This document shows, one piece after another, positions 56,762 to 64,000 of a stretch of 64,000 nt of DNA. The stretch spans positions 1 to 64,000 of the forward strand of contig CAVYEZ010000002.1 of NCBI GenBank assembly GCA_963767685.1, given 5' to 3'. Source of the stretch: Trebonia sp963767685 (lineage in GTDB: Bacteria > Actinomycetota > Actinomycetes > Streptosporangiales > Streptosporangiaceae). Both the position numbers and the translations under genes were made by a program. The notes under the pieces are model-generated. The model made no database searches, was not told the origin of the DNA, and saw only the letters and a list, made by a program, of their open reading frames with translations. Each line of letters begins with the position of its first letter. Within the stretch, counting starts at the first letter, position 1.

Positions 56762-57328
56762 GGCTGAGGTCGGGCAGGGTGAACGTGCCCGCGGTCGTCA
56801 GCCAGGTGTGCTGGACCAGGTTGTCGATCTCCATCGAGTCGGCCTGCTGGCCGAAGCCGCCGGACGGCGCCGGCCGCGCCCGGGTCCTCGTTGAGCGTTC
56901 CGGAGTCCAGGCCAATGCTGATGTTGTGGAAGGTCGCCTCGCTGCCGGTCTGGCCGGCCGCGTCGACGATCAGGTTCTGCGCCTGGACCGGGGTCGCCGC
57001 CGCCGCCCGCGGTCAGGTGCAGGGTGATCGGGCCGATCGTCACGGTCTGGCACAGGTCGGTCAGCGTCGCGTTGTGGATGGCCGAGATGATCACCGGCTC
57101 GTTGCCCGCGGCCCCCGGGATCGTTCCGCCGTACTGCTCGAACCCGGTCCCGGTCAGCTTGGTGGCCGTGATCAGGTACTCCTCGCCGGAGACGGAGATG
57201 CTGGAGGCGATGGCCCCTTGGGCGGTCAGCGCGATGAGCGCGGCCGCGATGAGGGCGCCGGGCACCGCTACGATCGCGAACCGGCGCCACTTGACCCTGC
57301 CTTGCGTCCTGCTGCTGTCGACCGACAT
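56762..57328 (-). CDS. DUF6230-family surface/secreted protein, twice frameshifted
   Basis: The first gene of the DUF6230/DUF6114 cluster. It starts MSVDSSRTQGRVKWRRFAIVAVPGALIAAALIALTAQGAIAS, an N-terminal basic region and membrane or signal segment, with GGGAGC five bases before the ATG. The body reads ISVSGEEYLITATKLTGTGFEQYGG, then NLIVDAAGQTGSEATFHNISIGLDSGTLNED in a second frame, then GGFGQQADSMEIDNLVQHTWLTTAGTFTLPDLSLGFGGGC in a third. The shifts lie near 57000 and near 56870. No stop is visible before the DUF6114 gene, so the 3' boundary is approximate. Confidence 0.75.
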
Positions 57329-57478
57329 GGCGCTCCCGTTCGGGCTGTCCGTGGTGTGCGCCCACCACCGAACAGCGGGCGCTGCCCGGTAAGTTACTCC
57401 CCGGTAAAATTCGCCGTCAAGCACTTCACGACAACAATGCGAGCAGAACGCACCCCTTGTCGCGAGAACGCACGAATT

Positions 57479-59305
<1,827 letters not shown>

Positions 59306-59416
59306 ATTGCTTTCCAGGCTAGGACATAGCTTCTTGTCTGATTGCCGCGCGCTGCACGGGGCTTGGGGGTGTCCCGCTTGCACGCGGTACGCAGGGGTTC
59401 AACCCGAGGTAGTCGT

Positions 59417-60364
59417 CTATATAACGGTCGCACCGCGGGCCGGGCCGGTGGCCGACGTTACGGTGCGGCTTACTCTCGCGCTTGACAACTTATTCGCGAG
59501 GGTGGTCGCCTGGTCGGCGGTTTCTGCCAGGAAGAAGCACGTTGGACCGGATCCCGAGATCAAAGCACTCAGGGCGCCTGCTTCTATTCCCGCTGCCAGG
59601 GTCTTGCGCAGTGCTGGGAACAGCTTTAGGGCCGGTTCCTGGAGGTCGTTGGCTAGCGCCGCGCCTAGCCTCGTCGGGTCGCCCGCATTGAGCGCCTGCA
59701 TTAGGTCGGCTGACAGGGCCGGTTCTGCGACTTCGCTGCCGTGACGTTGTCTGTCTAGTTCGCGGAAGACCTTGGGGGTGGACAGGTGGCCGTCGGCTAG
59801 GGCTAGGACCCAGTGGTAGGTCGTCTCGGCGGGCGTTTGCACTGGGGTTAGCAGTTCGCCTCGTCCTTGGCCGACTGCGGTGTCGCCGAGGACGGCGAAT
59901 GCTACGTCGCTGCCGACCTGGCTGCCTAGCGCGCACAGATCCTGCTTGGACAGGCCGGTGTCCCAGAGGGCGTTGCAGGCGACTAGGGCGGCGGCGGCGT
60001 CGGCGCTGCCGCCGGCCATGCCGCCGGCTACCGGGATGCGCTTCGCGATGGTTACGGCAACTCCGCCGGGTGTCACGGCGACGCCGCCGACCGCGGCACC
60101 ACGGCGCCGCGCGAGTGACTGCCGCAGCGCCCGGACGGCGCGCAGCGCGAGGTTGTCGCCGTCCTCAGGGACCAGGGTCGCGCCCTCGCCGGTGACGGTC
60201 ACGACATCCGTCTCGGCAGGCGTGACCGTAACGTCGTCGAACAGGGAAACCGCGTGAAACACCGTTACCAGGCCGTGGTAGCCGTCGGGGCGCAGCGGGC
60301 CGACCGCGAGTTGCAAGTTGATCTTCGCGGGAACCCGGACCGTCACACTCGTCACAGAAACCAA
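59417..60364 (-). CDS. ispE: 4-diphosphocytidyl-2-C-methyl-D-erythritol kinase
   Basis: A GHMP kinase of about 315 residues in the MEP isoprenoid pathway. VRVPAKINLQLAVGPLRPDGYHGLVTVFHAVSLFD at the N-terminus, the ATP loop KRIPVAGGMAGGSADAAAALVA, and ALISGSGPTCFFLAET near the end are diagnostic. The longest frame starts at TTG; a GTG three codons later is equally possible. It is downstream of ksgA, as in many actinobacteria. Confidence 0.94.
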   Translation of the reverse strand: MVSVTSVTVRVPAKINLQLAVGPLRPDGYHGLVTVFHAVSLFDDVTVTPAETDVVTVTGEGATLVPEDGDNLALRAVRALRQSLARRRGAAVGGVAVTPGGVAVTIAKRIPVAGGMAGGSADAAAALVACNALWDTGLSKQDLCALGSQVGSDVAFAVLGDTAVGQGRGELLTPVQTPAETTYHWVLALADGHLSTPKVFRELDRQRHGSEVAEPALSADLMQALNAGDPTRLGAALANDLQEPALKLFPALRKTLAAGIEAGALSALISGSGPTCFFLAETADQATTLANKLSSARVSRTVTSATGPARGATVI

Positions 60365-60418
60365 AGCCTACCGGCTCCCCGAAAAAGATCCTGGATCGAT
60401 GACCACGCTATGGGGTGT

Positions 60419-61363
60419 TCAGCGATCCACCATCTTTGCAGCACCGCCCGCACCCCCGCCGTTTTGGGCGATTCGCGAGAATTCCGCCACGGTTAGGGCC
60501 TCGCCGCGGACGCCGGGGTCGACGCCGGCCGCGCGGAGCGCCGCCTCCGCCTGCGCGGGCGAGCCGGCCCAGGCCGCCAGGGCCGCCCGCAGGGTCTTGC
60601 GGCGCTGGCCGAAGGCGGCGTCGATCACCGCGAAGACCTGCTCGCGGCTGGCCGTGGTCGGCGGCGGGTCGCGGCGGGTGAACGCGACGAGCTTGGAGTC
60701 CACGTTCGGGACCGGCCAGAAGACGCTGCGCGGCACCGTCCCCGCGAGCCGCGCGCTCGCGTACCAGGCCAGCTTCGCGGACGGCACGCCGTACACCCGG
60801 CTGCCGGGCGCCGCGCACATCCGGTCCGCCACCTCCGCCTGCACCATGACCACCCCGCGGAGCAGCGACGGCAGGGCCGCGAGCAGGTGCAGCACTACCG
60901 GCACGGCCACGTTGTAGGGCAGGTTGGCCGCCAGCACGGTCGGCGCGGACGTCCCGGTGTCTTGCTCGCCCACGGCGAGAGCGTCGCCGGTGAGCACCGT
61001 GACCCGGTCGGCGACATCCGGCGCGCGCTCGGCGATCGTCTTGGGCAGCTCCGCCGCGAGCACCGGGTCGATCTCGACCGCCACCAGCCGCGTCGCGGTC
61101 GACCCCGCTGCGGCCGGCGGCATCGCCGCCAGCAGCGCCAGCGTCAGCGACCCGAGGCCGGGGCCGACCTCAAGCACGACGTCGCCCGGGCTCACGTGGG
61201 CGAGTGCGGCGATCTGGCGGACGCTCCCGGGCTCGACGACGAAGTTCTGCCCGAGCTTCTTGGTCGGGTGCACGCCGAGCCTGTCCGCTATGTCACGGAT
61301 GTCCCTCGCGCCAAGCAGCCGCACGGCTCCCGCGGCACTACCAGCCGAAGACACGGGCGCCAT
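60419..61363 (-). CDS. ksgA: 16S rRNA (adenine1518-N6/adenine1519-N6)-dimethyltransferase
   Basis: A KsgA/RsmA of about 314 residues that dimethylates two adenines in helix 45 of 16S rRNA. KKLGQNFVVEPGSVRQIA, the SAM loop VLEVGPGLGSLTLALL and the catalytic NLPYNVAVPVV are conserved. VFWPVPNVDSKLVAF is in the C-terminal half. ATG at 61363 overlaps tatD by 26 bases; a TTG 12 codons upstream is an alternative. The usual neighbour rpf is absent between tatD and ksgA. Confidence 0.95.
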   Translation of the reverse strand: MAPVSSAGSAAGAVRLLGARDIRDIADRLGVHPTKKLGQNFVVEPGSVRQIAALAHVSPGDVVLEVGPGLGSLTLALLAAMPPAAAGSTATRLVAVEIDPVLAAELPKTIAERAPDVADRVTVLTGDALAVGEQDTGTSAPTVLAANLPYNVAVPVVLHLLAALPSLLRGVVMVQAEVADRMCAAPGSRVYGVPSAKLAWYASARLAGTVPRSVFWPVPNVDSKLVAFTRRDPPPTTASREQVFAVIDAAFGQRRKTLRAALAAWAGSPAQAEAALRAAGVDPGVRGEALTVAEFSRIAQNGGGAGGAAKMVDR

Positions 61364-62307
61364 TGGCCTGTAGCTGGGCGCAGAAGTCGGAAACGTCAAT
61401 GCCTTTCAGGGCGGCCAGGTAGCGGATGGTGTACGCGGTCATCGCGGGGGAGTTCGGCTTGCCCCGGCGCGGTACCGGGGTGAGGTACGGGGCGTCGGTC
61501 TCGGCCAGCATCAGCTGCGCCGGGGCGACCTGCGCGGCTTCCTGCAAGGGGATCGCGTTCTTGAACGTCACGTTCCCCGCGAAGCTCATCGGGTCAGCCG
61601 GCCGCGGCGCACCGCTCCGCCATCGCCGCGTCGCCGGAAAAGCAGTGGAAGATCACCGAGTACGGCGGCCACGGCGCGTACTCCTCCAGGATCGACAGCA
61701 CGTCCTCGTGCGCGTCCCGGTCGTGGATCATCAGCGCCTTGCCGGTCCGCCGGGCGAGCTCGATGTGCGCGCGGAACCACGCCTGCTGGACGTCCCCGGC
61801 CGAGTAGTCCCGGTAGTAGTCCAGGCCGGTCTCACCGACCGCCACCACCTTCGGCGACTCCGCCAGGGCGGTGATCGCGGCGAGGACGGGCTCGCGCTCC
61901 CGGTACACCGCGCCCGTCTCGTTCGGGTGGATGGCCACCGCCGCGTACACGTCCGGGTACTCCTCGGCGCACGACACCGACCAGCGCGAGGACGGCAGGT
62001 CGCAGCCCACGTTGACCACCCGCTTAATCCCGGCGGCCGCGGCGGACGCGAGCAGCCCGTCAACCGGCAGCCCGACGATGTCCATGTGCGTGTGCGCGTC
62101 GAAGCCGCCCGGCTCCGGCAGTGCTGGTATCTCCCGGGGGGACAGCTCCCAAGCACGGGGGGCTCCCGCCCCCCGTTCCCCCTGGCCCCCGTACCCCCCG
62201 GCTGCGCGCCCGATGGCAAAACCCGCCATCGCATCGGGCGCGCGTTCTGGCCCCTCGGAATGAGCAGCGGCGACCGGCGAAGACATGCTCTCGTTCGGAC
62301 TATTCAT
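61338..62307 (-). CDS. tatD: TatD-family metal-dependent DNase, frameshifted, with palindrome-encoded insert
   Basis: A TIM-barrel metallohydrolase of about 323 residues. GGFDAHTHMDI carries the metal HxH. AIHPNETG, VVAVGETGLDYYRD, MIHDRDAHEDVLSIL, VIFHCFSGD and LAETDAPYLTPVP are family blocks. The last 84 codons are in another frame. Removing one base near 61592 restores AAAGYPMSFAGNVTF. The ATG overlaps metG by 8 bases. About 65 residues precede the catalytic domain. They include a palindromic DNA element (62204-62243) and a C/G-run hairpin, so the normal start has been pushed outward or the insert is tolerated. Confidence 0.88.
62204..62243. repeat. Palindromic element, copy 2 (in frame within tatD)
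   Basis: The arms GCGCGCCCGAT and ATCGGGCGCGC flank GGCAAAACCCGCC-type sequence. It is the same 40-base core as 35895-35934, with 37 identical bases. Here it encodes RAPDAMAGFAIGR near the TatD N-terminus. Confidence 0.88.
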
Positions 62308-64000
62308 TACCAGCGAGGCGGGCGAGCTCCTCGTCCACCACCGAGTCGTCCAGCTTCTTGAACAGCGGGGCGGGGACGGTCAGCGGCGCGCCGGCCGTCA
62401 CCGGGCGCGACTCCCAGCGGAACGTGGAGTCGTAGTCGCCGGTGATCACCGGGTAGGAGGGCCCGCCGTCCTCGTCGACCCGCTCGATCCGCGGCATGCC
62501 CGACCACTCGCCGGTGCCGCCGAGCATCTCGTGCACGGACTGCGAGGAGCGCGGCAGGAACGGGGTGAGCAGCGTCTTCGCGTCGGCGATGGCCTGGAGC
62601 GTGACGTGCAGCACGGTCCGCATCCGCTCCGGGTCCTCGGTCCGCAGCTTCCACGGCGCCTGCTCGGAGAAGTACTTGTTGGCCTCGCCGACGGCCCGCA
62701 TCGCGTCGTTGACCGCGAACTTGAACCGCGAGTGCGACAGGTGGTCGCCAACGGCCGCGAAGGCACCCGAGGTGACCTCGAGCAGCGCGCGGTCCGCGTC
62801 GGTGAGGTCGCCGGCGGCGGGGATCGAGCCGATGTTCTTCGCGGCGAACGAGACCGCCCGGTTCACCAGGTTGCCCCAGGTGGCGACCAGCTCGTCGTTG
62901 TTCCGCCGGACGAACTCGCTCCAGGTGAAGTCGGTGTCGTGCGTCTCGGGGCCGGCCACCGCGACGTAGTACCGCAGCGCGTCCACGTCGTAGCGGTCGA
63001 GGAAGTCCTTGACGTAGATGACGACCTGGCGGGAGGAGGAGAACTTCCTGCCCTCCATGGTCAGGAACTCGCTGCTGACTACCTCGGAGGGCAGGTCGAG
63101 CTGGCCGAGCGGCCCCGGGGTGCCCCCCTTGGCCCCGCGGCCCGCGTAGCCGAGCAGCATCGCCGGCCAGATCTCCGCGTGGAAGACGATGTTGTCCTTT
63201 CCCATGAAGTAGTAGGCCTCGGCGCTCTCGTCGTTCCACCAGGCGCGCCAGGCGTCCGGATCACCGGTGCGGCGCGCCCACTCAATGGACGCGGACAGGT
63301 AGCCGATCACCGCGTCGAACCAGACGTAGATCCGCTTGTCGTTGCGGTCCCGCCAGCCGTCGAGCGGCACCGGCACGCCCCAGTCGAGGTCGCGGGTGAT
63401 CGCGCGCGGCTGGAGGTCGTCGAGAAGGTTGAGCGAGAACTTCAGGACGTTCGGCCGCCAGTCGCCTTCCTTGGACTTCAGCCAGTCGCCGAGCGCGTCG
63501 GTGAACGCCGGCAGGTCGAGGAAGTAGTGCTCCTGCTCGACGAACAGCGGCGTCTCGCCGTTGATCCGCGACTTCGGGCTGATCAGGTCGGTCGGGTCGA
63601 GCTGGTTGCCGCAGTTGTCGCACTGGTCGCCCCGCGCGCTCGGGTAACCGCAGATCGGGCAGGTGCCCTCGATGTAGCGGTCGGGCAGCGTGCGGCCGGT
63701 GGACGGCGAGATCGCGCCGAGCGTGGTCTTCGGGAAGATGTACCCGTTCTTGAGCAGGGTCAGGAACATCTCCTGCACGACCGCGTAGTGGTTGCGGGTC
63801 GTGGTCCTGGTGAACAGGTCGTAGGTCATGCCGAGGTTGGCGAGGTCGTTGCCGATGACGCCGTTGTACCGGTCGGCGAGCTCCCGGGCGGACAGGCCCT
63901 CCTTGTCGGCCTGGACCTGGATCGGGGTGCCGTGCTCGTCGGTGCCTGAGACCATCAGCACCTTGTTGCCCGCCATCCGCTGGTACCGGCTGAACATGTC
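62300..64000 (-). CDS. metG: Methionyl-tRNA synthetase, 5' partial
   Basis: The C-terminal 566 residues or so of MetG, which charges tRNA-Met. GTDEHGTPIQ near the window edge, the zinc-finger cysteines CPICGYPSARGDQCDNCG, WFDAVIGYLSASIEW and MGKDNIVFHAEIWPAMLLG are typical. The KMSKS loop reads KFSSSR. The anticodon-binding helical domain completes the protein; there is no C-terminal tRNA-binding extension. The N-terminal part lies beyond 64000. Its end overlaps tatD by 8 bases. Confidence 0.95.
   Translation of the reverse strand, partial: DMFSRYQRMAGNKVLMVSGTDEHGTPIQVQADKEGLSARELADRYNGVIGNDLANLGMTYDLFTRTTTRNHYAVVQEMFLTLLKNGYIFPKTTLGAISPSTGRTLPDRYIEGTCPICGYPSARGDQCDNCGNQLDPTDLISPKSRINGETPLFVEQEHYFLDLPAFTDALGDWLKSKEGDWRPNVLKFSLNLLDDLQPRAITRDLDWGVPVPLDGWRDRNDKRIYVWFDAVIGYLSASIEWARRTGDPDAWRAWWNDESAEAYYFMGKDNIVFHAEIWPAMLLGYAGRGAKGGTPGPLGQLDLPSEVVSSEFLTMEGRKFSSSRQVVIYVKDFLDRYDVDALRYYVAVAGPETHDTDFTWSEFVRRNNDELVATWGNLVNRAVSFAAKNIGSIPAAGDLTDADRALLEVTSGAFAAVGDHLSHSRFKFAVNDAMRAVGEANKYFSEQAPWKLRTEDPERMRTVLHVTLQAIADAKTLLTPFLPRSSQSVHEMLGGTGEWSGMPRIERVDEDGGPSYPVITGDYDSTFRWESRPVTAGAPLTVPAPLFKKLDDSVVDEELARLAGNE

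Overview
The window reads as a chromosomal segment of a very GC-rich actinomycete. Supporting signs are the codon use, many GTG and TTG starts, four-base ATGA or GTGA overlaps between genes, menaquinone-type respiration, a SARP regulator, a class I cysteine dioxygenase with rhodanese, and DUF6230/DUF6114 proteins. Gene order resembles Streptomyces and Streptosporangiales, but I cannot name the genus. No phage, CRISPR array, rRNA operon or intact insertion sequence was seen.

Layout. 1-5.3 kb: broken yajQ end, an M48 protease, korAB and msrA. 5.5-25 kb (mostly minus strand): polyprenyl diphosphate synthase, the complete 14-gene nuo operon (nuoA at 22.8 kb to nuoN at 6.7 kb), a geranylgeranyl-reductase-type flavoprotein (menJ-like) directly upstream of nuoA, and menG. 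A near-perfect Rex operator lies in front of menJ-like/nuoA, so quinone supply and complex I appear to form one NADH-responsive unit. 25-30.2 kb: an S9 peptidase and the sulfate-activation genes cysQ-cysD-cysN. 30.3-38.5 kb: the housekeeping set glmU-prs-rplY-pth, split between prs and rplY by a 4.4-kb island holding a SARP/NB-ARC/TPR regulator, a tiny gene with eight hexapeptide repeats, and an array of strong hairpins. 38.7-43.5 kb: an MFS exporter, a globin-fold-like protein, an alpha/beta hydrolase and its divergent HTH regulator. 43.5-45.7 kb: a repeat island with a 582-bp imperfect giant palindrome, a 53-bp perfect palindrome, a duplicated gene end, an HTH protein lacking a normal start codon, and tRNA-Gln. 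46-57.4 kb: acyl-CoA desaturase with TetR, a two-component system, cysteine dioxygenase/rhodanese, a DrrAB-like exporter with PadR, a Tam-like methyltransferase divergent from MarR, and a DUF6230/DUF6114 surface-protein cluster. 57.5-64 kb: an ABC-F ATPase, ispE, ksgA, tatD and the 3' part of metG.

Quality warning: yajQ, nuoN, padR, tam, the DUF6230 gene and tatD each carry one or two single-base frameshifts inside conserved reading frames. The DrrAB pair is fused, probably by another. Because several are housekeeping genes, base-level assembly errors are the simplest explanation. I annotate these as single genes and give the suspected site.

Most striking observations: the Rex operator ahead of menJ-like/nuo; the hexapeptide-repeat gene beside the SARP regulator; a 40-nt palindromic element present both after prs and in frame inside tatD; an unrelated palindrome in frame inside cysQ; and the 43.5-45.7 kb repeat island.
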